From positions 1,426,001 to 1,490,000 of the forward strand of contig JAYKKT010000076.1 of the NCBI GenBank assembly GCA_036023115.1: a stretch of 64,000 nucleotides of DNA. Direction: 5' to 3'. The translations under genes and the position numbers were made by a program. The notes under the pieces were generated by a model, which saw only the letters and a list, made by a program, of their open reading frames with translations, searched no databases and was not told where the DNA came from. The stretch's first letter is position 1. Every line of letters starts with the position of its first letter. The DNA comes from Brasenia schreberi. Lineage: Eukaryota > Streptophyta > Magnoliopsida > Nymphaeales > Cabombaceae. This document shows, piece by piece, positions 32,601-45,833 of this stretch.

Positions 32601-33255
32601 AAGAAATATTTATGAAAATAAGTAAAATTAAAGCTCAAAATGCCATATGAGAAAGGAAACCAACAGAATCCTAAAGTTTTTTTCCGGAGACACCTTCACA
32701 TTTTATATAGAGGATGTAGGAATAGGTGAGGAGCATCAATCAGGAAATCGATTCACTAAGGGATCTTTTAATCTATGAATCATTCAATTTCTTTTTTAAC
32801 TCACATTTGCCTTTATTTATAGTTTTATTTTCTTAAGATGTCTTCTTTGAAATAATAATTTTCTCTTTCTTTTCTACCTTTTATTTCCCTTTTCACTCAC
32901 TTTCTCTTTTGGTTCCCTGAGCACCTTTTATACCACTCTTAAGATCCCCGATAATTTATTTAGATACTAATCTAAGTTTCCAAGGGGCCTACAAAACCGC
33001 TTGATCCTTTATATACTCCTCTAAAGATGGAAGTCTACGTTCTTCAACATGCTTACGACTCTTTTTAAGATCCCGCATAAGTTATATTTGTCCAAGGATG
33101 CAAGGGACCCACAAGAATCGCTTGAGAATACCCTTATTAGAATAAAAACCTATGTCCTTTAGTATGCCTACGCATCCTACACCTGAATTATATGTTAACA
33201 GGGATACCTTAGCAGGTTTGAGTGTGCTTATGCAAATAGGAAAAAAGTTCTGATT
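29660..33255 (+). repeat. Degenerate tandem duplication, period about 1.93 kb
   Basis: Unit 1 (about 29660-31594) and unit 2 (31595-33255) share many segments in the same order, for example AATGATATACCATTGCTAGG (29670) with AATGATATACCATCGTTAGG (about 31600), GTCGAT/GAAGTGGATGGCTAAG, AAGCAATCGATATACCAAGG (31120) with GGAAATCGATTCACTAAGGG (32740), and TACCTTAGCAGGTTT (31480 and 33205). Unit 1 also has an inner 320 bp duplication (30290-30615 and 30616-30945). The right ends are pyrimidine-rich. It follows the gag relic and may be decayed internal or LTR sequence of that element; no protein is supported. Confidence 0.75.
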
Positions 33256-33729
33256 TTAAATTTGTCTTCTTAGTGAGATTTCTGTCATCTCTATAATTTA
33301 AATTATCGAAGTCGTGCTTGGCACGTTGGGCTTTGATGGTGTCAATTAGTTAAATTATCAAAGTAGGAAGCTCATTCTTTGATGACTAATGAGAGAGAGG
33401 GCATCCGGGTTGGTCCACCATCTAGGTCAATAGGTCTCGCTACAAGTGCCCATATGATGGTGTCAAGTGATAAAAAAGCTTGTCCTCTCTCAAATGCCTG
33501 TAATTTTAAAATGATGGTTTGATAAGGACGGCAACATTCATATTTTAAATTACAATATGAGGTTTAGAGAGTTAATCCCAACAAGCACAAACCGTAGGGA
33601 TTCCTACCATCCCAACTTGCAACTAAAATAGTCGTATACGTGCCTCGACAACTGAACTCCCTTTCCAATATAAAAGAGAAAGAGACTACCATGCCATCCA
33701 AATCTTGTGCGTTTAGGGTAGCCAAGCCC

Positions 33730-33827
<98 letters not shown>

Positions 33828-35084
33828 ATGGCTGGTCAAGAAAATAATTAAAAAGTGATAAGAAATCCAAGTCCCAAGAAAGTGGATCTTCACAAAAGTG
33901 GCGGGGAGGCCAACCTAAGCATTTGTTTTAGGGAATCCAAAGTCATTCACGCTTTCCCAAGCAATGACGCATGACAAAAAGTCTTAAAGTTTATTCCAAG
34001 TTGCTCATCAGAGGTTCTCACCTCCCCACTTACTTAGATCGACGGAACTATGCAGAGCCTCAATTACCTAGCACGCCAGTACCCGCGGCTATGCTAGCAA
34101 ATTTGATTTAACTCCCATAAATTAGTGTATTTTGGTGGAATAGATGGAAAAATGAAATAGGTTCACACTGAGTTCATGGCTCGCTCTTTCCCCTGATTTT
34201 TGTTCTTTAAAACAAATTCGATTTTTGGTTTTTAGAAGTTTGAAATCCATTTTGGCGATTAGATTGAGTATATTATCTGATTTTTTGGAAAACACTCTTC
34301 ACACTAGAACATTCGAGTTATTAAGGAAGCCGTAATTAGAGAATTCATACGGACACACTCTTTTTACTGTTCATGCATCTTTTTTTAATGGTGATTCCTA
34401 TTTTACTCCCGATAAAATCAAAAGATTACCATGATACCTCTGACCGTCTCAACACTCTCTGTGTAGGTTTCCACCTCACGTCAATTCTTTCACACCATTT
34501 TTCCAGCGACCCACAACTTGAAACTGGATCTAATGTCAATCAATCATTTACTTCGGTTCCTAGTCCGATATTTTCTTTCTTTCTTTCTGGTGTAGCCTTC
34601 TTTCTTCTTTGTAGATATTAGATATCCACCGCCTGAATCGTAAGATGCCACCATCACATCATTGACTCTCATCAGCATTTCTATGTCCTGTTACTTTTTA
34701 ACACGCCCCCTGACCTGCGAGCATATTAACACCTACAATTCCCGCACTGATTCCGGTTTGATGGATCCCCACATCAAAAACTTCAAGGTTAAGCAGACCT
34801 CAACTTTTTTCTTAGTTCAACTTCACTTGACTTTAAAAAGAGCGCATTGATGGGAGGCAGCCTTCTTTCATTTGTATTACATACAATTTATCATACTTTA
34901 TAATGCATTGCACACAATTTTTCACTTAGCTTCGAAAAGGGCAAAATGACGAATAAGAAAATTGTTCATTATTATATATAATCTTAATATTTCTGAAAAG
35001 CAATATGTAAGATAGGATCGTAAGATACGGATTCGGTCCCATGATCCTCGACGTGATCTCGGGAAGGATCTACAATCTTGACAA
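33256..35084. other. Unassigned region with a CT/TA microsatellite
   Basis: No gene or known element recognised. The (CT)n(TA)n compound microsatellite spans 33729-33823. The rest is AT-rich with scattered short frames of no recognisable content. Confidence 0.5.
33729..33823. repeat. Compound microsatellite (CT)n(TA)n
   Basis: About 48 bases of CT (one interruption) followed directly by about 46 bases of TA. It gives rise to Ser-Leu and Tyr-Ile frames that are not genes. Confidence 0.97.
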
Positions 35085-35440
35085 TGTTGGATGATCTGGT
35101 TTTTCTGATGATCGTATGATCTTTTGGCTTGGTCCTTCAACTTTCTTATCGCAATGGATTTTCTTCAGGTAAGCAAAAAAAAAAGAAGGTTTGTAAGTTT
35201 TCTCGATTTCCTACAATCGGATTTCTCAGGAAAGCTTTTACTTATTTTTTCTTTGATTTATTCTTATGTGCGTTGCTCTGTATTTATAGAGTAGTGTTGG
35301 CTCTTCCTCTCGGATATCAAAGTTGGGCTTTCCGTTCTGGAGCCCTTATCCGACTGTTACGACTTTGTTCCGTAACAACCTCCATAAGAAACGGTTAGAT
35401 GATCAATCTAGCCATTTCTGTGAGTGAAACTACTGAGAAT
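35085..35440 (-). repeat. 3' LTR of C2
   Basis: Starts on the plus strand at TGTTGGATG and ends near ACTGAGAAT. Upstream in minus sense is the purine tract AAGTGGGAGACC (35441-35452 on plus as GGTCTCCCACTT). It aligns with 43558-43899 through TTGGCTTGGTCCTTCAACTT, GGAAAGCTTTTACTT and CTGTATTTATAGAG. The minus-strand promoter probably uses CTATAAATAC (about 35281-35290). The 5' terminal dinucleotide is eroded, so that edge is approximate. Confidence 0.82.
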
Positions 35441-35599
35441 GGTCTCCCACTTAGCCATTTGATCTAAGTAATCTAATATACTAGTTTTCCTCCCTCTTTT
35501 GCGGGGTTTCTCTAGTCATGTCATTTTATAATTGTTGTTGCAATCATTACCCGTTGTGTGGTTTCTTACCTAGAAAATAATCAAACATATCTCAAACTC

Positions 35600-37050
35600 A
35601 TGTTTATAACATGTTTTGAGAAAAGATCCTCTGTTATGCCTTTAGTCAACGGGTCTGTCAACATATCTTCATTTGATATGTATGAGATAATATTTTTTTT
35701 CTCATAACTATATCATGAACGTAGTGGTATTTAACCATTTTATGCTTGCTTTTGGTGTTATCATCTCCACTTTTGATTAGAGTAATTGTTGCATTGTTGT
35801 CACAATAAATGACAACTCGCTTGTTGGCTATGTTCAACTTCAAATCACGTATGAAATGGCTTATCCAAATAACACTTGTTGCAGCCATATAACAAGCTAT
35901 GTATTCATATTCTTATATATGCAATGCTACACAACCATGTTTCTTATAAGCTCAAGCAATAGTTATACCTCCAAATAGAAATATTTGTCCTATGGTTGAT
36001 TTGTTGTTATTTTTTATCTAAGTAAAGTAAGCATTTGAGTATCCTACCACTTTTAGTTCATCTACTTAAAAACACAATTTCAAGTCTTTTGTTCCTTTAA
36101 GATATCTTAGAATCCTTTTCACAACTATTAGTATTGCCATATAGGATTACTTTGATATCTACTCAAAAGACCAACAACAAAGCTAACATAACATACATCA
36201 AGTTACCCATAGTTTGTGCATAAGGAACATTAGGCTTATCATCTCCTTCATCGACACAATCAATCTTCCTAAGTTTTACCCTTTCGCAACGGGTGTAGAT
36301 GGAGACTTGCATTCACCCATTTTAAACTTTTTGATGATATAATCAATATCTCTCTCCTTACTTAGATATAAAAGTTTATATTCTCTATCTCGAAAAATCT
36401 TTTTACCTAGGATATAGGATACTTCTCCATATCCTTCATTTCAAGCCTTGAGTTTAACCATGACTTGGTTTTCACAATCATTTTATTGTCATTCCCAATC
36501 AATAATATGTCATCTACATATAATAATAAGATGACAAAGTGGCTCCAACTATTCCAAACATAGACACAGTAGTCAAGTTTATTAGCTACAAACTCAAGTT
36601 CAATAATGACATTTTAAAAGATCAAATACCATTGACAAGATGACTGTTTAAGGCCATATAAAGATTTTTCAATCAATATAATTTATCTTCTTAGCCTTCA
36701 ATTCTATATCCTTCGGGTTGCGACATATATTTGATTTAATCTAAATCTCTATTTAGAAAAGCTATTTTTTTATCTAACTGATGTAAATCCAAATCATAAT
36801 ATACTAATATTGTAAGAATTATTCTTATAGATACAAATTTTGCAACAGGAGAAATCTTTTTGCAAAATACCCTTTGCAACTAACCTCGCCTTAAACTTGT
36901 CGATTGTCATATCAACTTTATATTTCTTTTTCAAAACCCATTTGCATTCTATGACTTTTCTTCATTTTGGTAAATTAGTCAATTCTTATACTTGATTTTT
37001 CTCAATGGATTCAATTTCCTCATCAATGACTTTTTCTCAGCCCAATGATT
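35600..37050 (-). pseudogene. Copia RT and RNase H (C2)
   Basis: RNase H is in the frame 35658-35888: WISHFIRDLKLNIANKRVVI, YCDNNATITLIKSG and SKHKMVKYHYVHDIV, followed by the pol terminus (DRPVD-like, near 35640). The RT active site reads FVILLLYVDDILLIGND at about 36490-36535 (YVDD). SLYGLKQS-like sequence is near 36660. Frameshifts and stops are frequent. The RNase H frame keeps the DNNATI core. Confidence 0.82.
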
Positions 37051-37977
37051 CCGATGAGTCAATAGCTTGACAATATGTCAAGTTATCAATTAATTCATCT
37101 ATATCCACCGAGTTACACACTTCCTCTATATGATAAGTGTGATAATCCCTTAAGTAGAATGGTATAACTCTAGGTCTTTTATATCCACTTAAAGTTTCAG
37201 CTTATTCATAAAGATCATCTATAGGTTCAAATGATGATGGATCTAAATCTACTAGATCGTTAATATATTCATCTATCATTTTCAAATATGTCATTCTTAG
37301 TATCTTCTAGGAATTCAACATCTCTATTCTCTATGAGTCAATGATCCTTGTAATAAAACCAATATCCTTTAGAGCCTTTAAGATGTTCGATGAATATACA
37401 TCTTAAGGATCTACTGTCTAATTTATCTTTAAACTGATCAAGGATCTTCGCATAAGCGATAGATCCCCACTACCTAAAATGACCTATCTTAGGTTTTCTT
37501 CCAAATCACATCTCATATGGTGTAGAGAATACAATTTTACATGATACTCTATCAAGTATATATACAACTTTACTTACTGCTTCTTCCCAAAATATCCATT
37601 ATAGAGAGACATTTATTAACATCGACTTTATGAAGTTTACTAAGGTCATGTTATATATTTTAGCTACACCATTTTGTTGAGGTATCCTTCACGTTGTATT
37701 TTGCTTAGAAATATCTAAGTCTTTATAGAATTCTAAAAATTCTACAGAAGTGTACTTATCACCTTTGTCTAATCTCAACTTTTATTGCTTGCCCTAGTTG
37801 GTTCTCAACTTCTTTATTATATTCTTTGAACTTTTCAAGTGCCTCAGATTTATGTGCTAAAAGATATATGTATGTATATCTCGAGTAATCATTAATGAAG
37901 GTTATGAAATAAACCTTTTCTCGATGTGTTTTTAGTCTCAAAGGTTCACATAAATTAGTGTGAATGATTTCCAACAA
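37051..37977 (-). pseudogene. Copia integrase (C2)
   Basis: The frame 37759-37977 begins MLEIIHTNLCEPLRLKTHRE and continues YFITFINDYSRYTYIYLLAH, the copia integrase core with Asp in FINDYSRY. A frameshift in the Lys-rich segment after it breaks the reading. Downstream sequence has recognisable but stop-filled integrase C-terminal sequence to about 37050. Confidence 0.78.
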
Positions 37978-38551
37978 CGTTGTTGTCCTTGTTACTTCTT
38001 TGAAAAATTATTTTCTTGTCATTTTTCCTTATATACATGCTTTACACTTATTAAAAGTGTTTTCTTGAAATCCTAATAATAAGTCAAAGTTGTATAACTT
38101 TCTCAACTTTTTCAAACTTATATCTCCTATGTATTTATGCCACACATTCACATTAATATTAAATGCACAATCAATATAAGTAAAAGAGCCTTCATTTCCA
38201 TTAATATTTAATTTGAACAACCCATGTTCTATATCAAATTCTATGAAGAAAAACACTCTCCCATGCTTCTTCACTATCACTTTGCTAAGAATAAACCTGA
38301 CTTCAAAACCCTTCTTTACCAAGGCAGGGACCAAAACTAAATTGTACCTTATAGTTGGCATAATCAATATATCAATCAAAACAATTGGTGTGCCTTATAG
38401 ATAAATTCTAAAGGATCCTATCCCAAAAACATCAAAAAATGTATTATTTACCATATACACCTTAAGTTTTCTTTATTTATATTCCTTTAGATCTATTGCC
38501 CCTTCCTTGTTTTTCGAGATATATTACGTTGCTATAGAGTCAATCCACCAA
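37978..38551 (-). pseudogene. Copia protease/pre-integrase region (C2)
   Basis: The frame 38029-38379 has PTIRYNLVLVPALVKKGFEV, in the position of the post-active-site protease segment (normally ...NLLSVSKL...). It continues to VWHKYIGDISLKKLRKLYN and ENTFNKCKACI, the HHCC zinc-binding pre-integrase domain (H in WHKYIGD, CKAC). The DSG catalytic segment lies just upstream (about 38520-38545), in VDSI-like sequence, and is eroded. Confidence 0.7.
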
Positions 38552-39405
38552 CTAGTCATCGGGCGGTTCATGTACAAGCATTTTGATATCACACTGATTA
38601 TATTTTGCTTCTTCGACTGTCCGTGTTGTTGGTTTTTTTATCATTTTTCTTGTTGCGACAATACCTCTTATAGTGTCCCATTTCTCCACAATTAAAACAC
38701 TTGACATGAGAAACAGTTTCTTGAGATTTTTTAAAAGGTTGACCACCCTTTTCTTATTCTTACCAAACTTCTTATTTGATTTATTTTTCTTCTTATTAGG
38801 TTTGGAGTTAGACTCTATCTTCTCTTGAACTACTAGCAATTTCTCTTTTCTATTTTTGTTCATGTGTTCTTCTTAAATTGCTAGTTTAAGGAGCAATTCT
38901 AAAATGCTTGTTTTAGGCCTAGTTTAAGGACAGTAGTGACCATGTTCTATGATGGGAAAGACTGTTTAGTATTATGGATATCTGTATTTTTTTAGGATGA
39001 CTTATTTGGCTATAACTAAATCTCTTGCCATTACCAGCATATGGTTCACATGTTTCGCTATATTGTCTCCTTTCATGTTATAGGAGTTATACTTTTGCAA
39101 CAACAATTGAATATATAGTTTAACTGTAGTATCATACTTAGTTGTTATCGAATGAAACAACTCTTTTACGGTCTCATATTCTTCAAAGACCCTAATCATA
39201 TCATTTTTCATGTATGTTAATATGATAGTTCTTGTTATTGTATCATCTCTTAGGAATGTTTTATACATTCCTTTTTGTTGCTTAATTAATACTCTACACC
39301 TTTTAGTGTAAGAGCCAACGGGATTCTCCTCTTCCATGTTTGAAAATTTAGACCGTTTAACTTTTTTGTTTTTGTCAATTCAGATACACATATTCTGGAG
39401 TTCAT
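38552..39405 (-). pseudogene. Copia gag (C2)
   Basis: The likely start is the methionine of MNSRICVSELTKTKKLNGLN (about 39405), followed by FQTWKRRIPLALTLKGVEY, the usual copia gag N-terminus. The frame 39002-39337 continues with MIRVFEEYETVKELFHSITT and QLLLQKYNSYNMKGDNIAKH. The Lys-rich C-terminal part (38552-38863) leads to a zinc knuckle in a shifted frame (CFNCGEMGHYKR-like positions near 38690). The LINE sits upstream of this start, in the leader. Confidence 0.75.
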
Positions 39406-39699
39406 TTTTATGTGTTTGACAAAATTAACAATTAGATGGTCTAAAATAAAAACATTTAACAAGCAACAAACAACATATAACAAATTTTTAACTAACAGAA
39501 TGCATAATATCCAGCTATTGAATTAAAAATAACTCATGGTACTTAAAACCAGTTTCATACATATTTTAAATATCATTATTGAGTTTTTCATAACTTGATT
39601 ATGTTATTTATATAATCAAACTGAGAGTAAATTTGTTATTTTTTTTTAAAAATTCTGCCACCAATAATTTCCCCAAACTGCAAGGGTAAACCAATAATT

Positions 39700-42600
39700 T
39701 TATTTGTCTATTCAATTTAATTCGTATTGGTTCTTGGAATATCGGAACATTATCCGGTAAGCTAATGGAGGTGGTAGATACTATGATTCGGAGAAAGATT
39801 CATATTCTATGTTTACAAGAGACAAAATAGGTTGGAGAAAAAGCAAAGGAGATAGAGGATACAGGTTTTAAATTATGGTACTCAAGTAAAGAAAAGGCTC
39901 GAAACGGAGTTGGTATTATCATAAATAAAGATTTAAAGGAGAGTGTAGTAGACATACAACGATATGGTGACCGAATCATGACGTTGAAATTAGTGTTAGG
40001 AGTAGAGGTTTTGAATATAGTTTGTGCTTACACACCCCAAGTAGGACTAGAAGATAGTATAAAGACAATTTTTTGGGAAGAGTTAGATAAGGTGTTTTAA
40101 AAGATTCCACAAAGGGAAATGAATTGTTTAGGAGGAGATTTAAATGGACATGTCGGTAAAGAGGCATTAAGATATCAAAGGATTCATGGGAACTTTGGTT
40201 TTGGGGATATAAACGAGGAAGGTAAGGAGATTTTAAATTTTTCTATGGCATTTGATCTCTTTATAGTCATTACAATCTTCAAAAAAGGAGATGAACATTT
40301 AGTTACTTATAAGAGTGGCTTATCACAAACACAAATTGATTACTTTATTTGTAAAGAAAAAGATAGAGCGTGTTGTAAAGATTGTAAGGTAATTCCAGGA
40401 AAAAGCTTAACCACCCAACATCGACTTTTAGTTATGGATTTACAAATAAAAAAATAGACAAAGAAGAAAAGAGTGCATCGAGCTATTCAGACTAAATGGT
40501 GGAACCTCAAAAGCGAGAAAGAAGATATATTTAAACAAAGTCCTTGAAGGAGATGTTTGGAATTATGTTGGCACACCCTATGATATGTGGAACAATATGG
40601 CTATACATATTAGGAAAGTGGCGAAAGATGTGTTAGGGGTATCTAAGGGAGGTGTACCGGCACAAAAAAAAGCTTGGTGGTGGAGTGAAGTAGTACAAAA
40701 TAAAATCAAGGCAAAGAGTGCATGTTACAAATTACATTATGCCAAGAAAACTAGTAAAACTTTAGAAACTTATAAGAAAGCAAAGAAGGAAGTGAAAAAG
40801 GCCGTTAGTGAAGCAAAAGCTAAGATTTGGGAGGACTTATATAAAAAACTCAACTCAAAAGAGGGTGAAAGAGATATTTTTAGGATAGCTAGGGCTAGAG
40901 ATAAGAAAACTAAAGATCTTAATTATGTTAGATGCATAAAAGATGAGGATGGAAAAATTCTAGTGGCAAATGATGATATAAGAAATAGATAGAAAAACTA
41001 TTTTTATAATCTTTTTAATGAAAATAAAGATGTTAGTATTAGTTTAGGAGATTTAGCTAAGTCAGAAAAGTATATAAACCACAATTTCTACCAACGTATT
41101 CAAAAGAATGAAGTCAAAGAGGCTCTTAAACATATGAAGGGTGGTAAATCGGTAGGACCAGATAATATTCCTATAGAAATTTGGAAAATACTAGGAGAAA
41201 TAGGAATCACTTGGCTCACAAGACTATTTAATGAAATATGGAAAAACCAAAAGATGCCCGAGGAATGGAGAGCAAGTACACTTATACCCATATATAATAA
41301 CAAGGGAGATATTCAAAATTGTGCGAATTATCGAGGTATCAAGTTAATGAGTCATACTATGAAATTATGGAAAAGAATTATCGAATATAGGTTAAGACAA
41401 GTATTAAGTACAACAGAGAACCAATTTGGATTCATGCCAGGCATATCTACTATTGAAGCGATTCACCTTTTGAGACGTCTTATGGAACATTTTAGAGCAA
41501 AAAAGAAAAACCTTCACATGATATTTATTGATCTAGAAAAAGAGGTTCTTTTTCTACCGAGGGAGGTTCTTTGGAGAACTTTAGAAAAAAGAGGTATCCC
41601 ATTGACATATATTAACCTTATAAGAGACATATATGATGGTGCAAAAACATGTGTGAGGACTCATGAAGGAACGACAGACTTCTTTGAAGTTAATATTGGG
41701 TTACATCAAGGATCAACTTTAAGTCCATACTTATTTATAATGGTGATGGATGAGTTAACAGAACATATTCAAGATGAAGTACCTTGGTGTATGTTATTTG
41801 CAGATGACATTGTATTAGTGGAGGAGTCTAAGGAAAAAGTTAATAGAAAATTGGAACTATAGAGAGAAACATTAGAAAGCAAAGGCCTCCGACTTAGTAG
41901 AACAAAGACAGAATATATGGAATGTGAGTTTGATCATTTGGTTACTTCAGAGGACATGGAAATTAAAATTGACACACATTGCATTCCCCAAAAGGAAAGT
42001 TTTAAATACCTAGGGTCAATTTTTCAGAGTGATGGAAGAATTGATGGAGATGTTACACATAGAATTAATGCTGGTTGGTTAAAATGGAGAGGAGCATCAG
42101 GTATTCTTTGTGATAAGAAGATACCATTAAAGTTAAAAGGTAAATATTATAGAGCAGCAATTAGGCCTGCCATATTTTATGGTTCTGAGTGTTGGGCAGT
42201 TAATCATCATGTACAAAAGATGTCTGTGACAGAAATGAAGATGTTGAGATGGATGAGTGGTCATACAAGAAAAGACCATATACATAAGGAGGTTATTAGA
42301 AACAAATTAGGAGTGACACCAATAGAGGATAAAATGAGAGAACAACGTTTAAGATGGTTTAGACATATAGAAAGAAGATCAAAAGAAGAACCTGTAAGAA
42401 GGTTAGAAAAACTAAATTTGAAAAGTATTAAAAGAGGTAGAGGACGACTACAAAAGTGTTGGAAAGAAACAATAAAGAATGATCTAGCTTATTGGGAGTT
42501 AACTGCTAACATGGTACACGATAGGGATCTTTGGAAACAAAGAATCCATGTAGCCGACCCTGTCTAGTATGGGAAAAGGCTTAGTTGTTGTTGTTGTTGT
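39700..42600 (+). mobile_element. RTE-type non-LTR retrotransposon (LINE), nearly full length, inactive
   Basis: In order: apurinic-type endonuclease (about 39719-40457), linker, reverse transcriptase (about 40990-41860), C-terminal domain to the stop at 42565-42567, a short 3' end and a (GTT)n tail to 42600. Plant RTE elements have this single-ORF plan and a short repeat tail instead of poly(A). It lies in the leader of C2 in the opposite sense. No clear target-site duplication was found, so the 5' edge is approximate. Truncated relatives are at 18304, 27746 and 28181. Confidence 0.9.
39719..42567 (+). pseudogene. LINE ORF: endonuclease and reverse transcriptase
   Basis: Endonuclease landmarks: IRIGSWNIGTLSGKLMEVVD, ILCLQETK, NCLGGDLNGHVGKEA (in place of GGDFNGH) and LTTQHRLLVMDLQI. 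RT landmarks: KSVGPDNIPIEIWKIL, NQFGFMPGISTIEAI, GLHQGSTLSPYLF and the catalytic CMLFADDIVLVEES. The region normally reading DLEKAYDRVPRE is altered (DLEKEVLFLPRE), removing the first catalytic Asp context. The C-terminal domain ends KQRIHVADPV. In-frame stops after LQETK, KVF, LQIKK and LEL and near 40990, plus a frameshift near 40460-40600, make it non-functional. Confidence 0.9.
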
Positions 42601-43557
42601 CCGATTTTGTAATTTTTCAAAAAGGATCATGGGTAGAACAATAAACTTGATATCTATTTTTTTTGTAAAAAATTCATCACTGATCGAGGGTAAACGTGCC
42701 ATTTTGTCCCTCAGTCTGAATTTCTAATTTTTCAATAAGACAGGGATAACCTTGTTTTTTAACAGAGTGACAGAACTATGAACCTTTTATAAGGACAGAA
42801 AGATAATTCAACCTCTATGTATTTCGTAATTTTTGTAACAAGTAGAAGGCAAAATCGACTTTCATTTGTCTAGGGTAAAATTGACTTTTTACTCAAAAAT
42901 ATTTGGATATTTTGGTAATTTTATCATGTGGCAGTTCATAATTTTCAAAACCAGCTCGAGGCAAAATAAACTTTTCAGCCTGCTACTCGATGTAGTTTTA
43001 TAGAAACCTCTAAAACCGAGAGTGGTTTCAGAAAATCATTGGTTTTCCACCTACGATTTTTTGAGACTGATTGACGATTTTCGGGAGGTATAAAGGAAAG
43101 AGAGAGCCACATGAGAGAGAGGGAGGTTGCTGCCTTCCTCCGTCTTCTGTGTTTTGCCGACGGCCATTGGTCATTGGCCTTGGCTTTGTCCTTCTACCTT
43201 CTGCCAATGGCTGGCCGCTGGCTTTACTCCCTCTTACTACTTTTTTCAGTCGATGGCTACTAGCTATTGGCCGTCTTCTTTCTCTCTCTTTCTAGCCTTT
43301 GGCAGAACCTGATCGTTCTGGCCGATCTTGGTTGATTTTGGCCTTTTGCAGATCCTGGCCGATTTGACCTTCTGACCAATCTTTCCTACCATATGTCTCA
43401 TGCCATAGTTTGTAGTTTTCGACAAACAACTTATTGTTTCCGACCATAATAGGGAGTTCTCTTTCTTATATTCCTCCCTTTTCTTTTTGTTTTTCTCGTT
43501 TCTTCAAAATTTAACAGCGTACCTTTTTTATTTCAAGTAACGAAACCCTCGTACCAA
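42601..43557 (-). other. Leader region of C2 between 5' LTR and LINE
   Basis: About 960 bases with no supported protein. On the minus strand the stretch next to the LTR begins TTGGTACGAGGGTTTCG, a degraded match to the initiator-Met tRNA primer-binding site normally seen after copia LTRs. The region 43120-43380 is C/T-rich with CTGGCC/GGCCGAT repeats and gives spurious short frames on both strands. Confidence 0.55.
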
Positions 43558-43704
43558 TGTTGAATGATTCAGTTTTTTCAACGATCGTGTGATCCTTTGG
43601 CTTGCTCCTTCAGTTTTCTAATCGCAACAGATTTTCTCTAGGTAAGCTCTCTAGGTAAGAAAAAAAAGGTTTGTGAGTTTTCCCGATTTCTCACAGCCAA
43701 ATTT

Positions 43705-44301
<597 letters not shown>

Positions 44302-44670
44302 TTAGACACACAAACCCACTTGATCCAGGAGTTGCTTGGCTCGTTTACCAGTCCTAACGGCAGCTTGCTAATCAAGAAACAAAAACATTGCAACTTCAAT
44401 TGGAAGACCTTTTGCAAACAAACAAAAGGTCTGCAGAAACCTAGTATGGAACAAAGACTACAGAGGCAATGAAGAACAATAAAGAACAAAGCTACCCTTT
44501 TCTAATTCATCCACTAAAACCAAGAACAAAGCCTCCAGAGTCCACAACCTGTTTGACGGTACATGTTGATTCCGGTTGAAATAGTCTCCTATCTTCTTAC
44601 TGTTACCGTCACGACTCTCCATGCCCAAGAGCTTCCCCCAAAGCCACAATTTTCAAGCCAGTTGTCTTGT

Positions 44671-45833
44671 TCAAGCCTTCTGATGCGACAGTGGATCATC
44701 CATGTGACTCTCTGTATTCGAATTAGAATTCTTCTCAAGTACAAACTGCTGCAATGGTTTGGTCCCACTCTTAACAGCGGATCCCAATTCACCAATATTT
44801 TCTGTACCAAACAGAAGCTTACTGTCTTCAGTTCGATTCATGAGGACGTTGAAGAATGACAGGCCAGTTGGCCATTTGATGTCGCCATCCATCATGTCAA
44901 CAATCGGTAGAAACCAGATTGGTAGCCTAGAGATTCAAAAGTGTGTCTCATTCTTAGCACGAAATGAAGATCTTCAGGAATCTGAGAATAGAAGCAAAAA
45001 TATCAAACATTTGATATTTTTTTTGTCTTTATTCTACTCAATGAATAGCCAAGTAAATATAAAAGTGTATAAAAGTAGTGAAGGTAAATTAATTATAGAT
45101 AAGCAAACTAAAAATGAATAAAAATAGATTAAAAAAATGTTATGCAAATTTACTCACAATCTTGCAAGAACCAAGTTGCAGAAGGCCATGTCCAGCTTGA
45201 ATTACAGCTATGGATCTGGTCATGGAAAAAATGAAAACAAAATCTTAAGTAAAGCATCAAAGGAGCTCTGCCAGTAGTTGGAGATATTAGGCTCACATTC
45301 TGTGGGCTCTTTAAAAACCCACTTGTGGCACTTATCAGATGCAACTTTCCCATCAATCTGAAACCAAAACCCAAAACACCACCCAATCAGAGCAAAGTGC
45401 AGAGAATTGGAATGATGCTTGTAAGTTGAATGTAACTCCCACCAACATGATATTGAAATATAATGAGGATTAGAGAGAGAGAGAAAGAGAAAGAGAGGTA
45501 GATAGAGAGAAATTGGAACAACACAACAATAATAAACACCTACTCAGTACCCACCCTTCTCCATAATTATACAACTGAATGGACATCTTGCTGAGGGCTT
45601 TTCTGACAGGATCCCTCGATCCATCTCTTCCAGACAATCTGAACCCTCTTCCTCGGCAAAACCCATCTTCCCACATCAACATCCGAGAAGGGGTGGGTGA
45701 ATGGGGATTACGGTCTGGGTCTGATGGTCCAGAAGACGGAATAGGTCCAGTCAGAATTGATGCAGACATTTCTGAGAGCTTCATGGAGTGCCATCATCCC
45801 AAATGCCTCCTTGCTCCTCTCTGGCCCTACCAT
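44671..45833 (-). pseudogene. RSS3-like bHLH-MYC_N domain protein, intron-containing pseudogene
   Basis: Exon 1 (45833-45555) starts ATG and encodes MVGPERSKEAFGMMALHEAL, RNVCINSDWTYSVFWTIRPR, then after a frameshift MLMWEDGFCRGRG and DPVRKALSKMSIQLYNYGEG. A GT donor follows at 45554. Exon 2 (45357-about 45244) reads LMGK, a one-base loss, then CHKWVFKEPTECEPNISNYW and QSSFDAL. Exon 3 (45215-45158) is SIAVIQAGHGLLQLGSCKI with a GTGAGT donor; exon 4 (44981-about 44905) is IPEDLHFVLRMRHTFESLGY, QSGFY, then a stop. The last piece (44897-44671) has DIKWPTGLSFFNVLMNRTED. These match the N-terminal domain of plant RSS3-type regulators, which bind bHLH and JAZ proteins in rice jasmonate responses. 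The middle of the protein is missing. Kept introns exclude a retrocopy. Confidence 0.82.
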
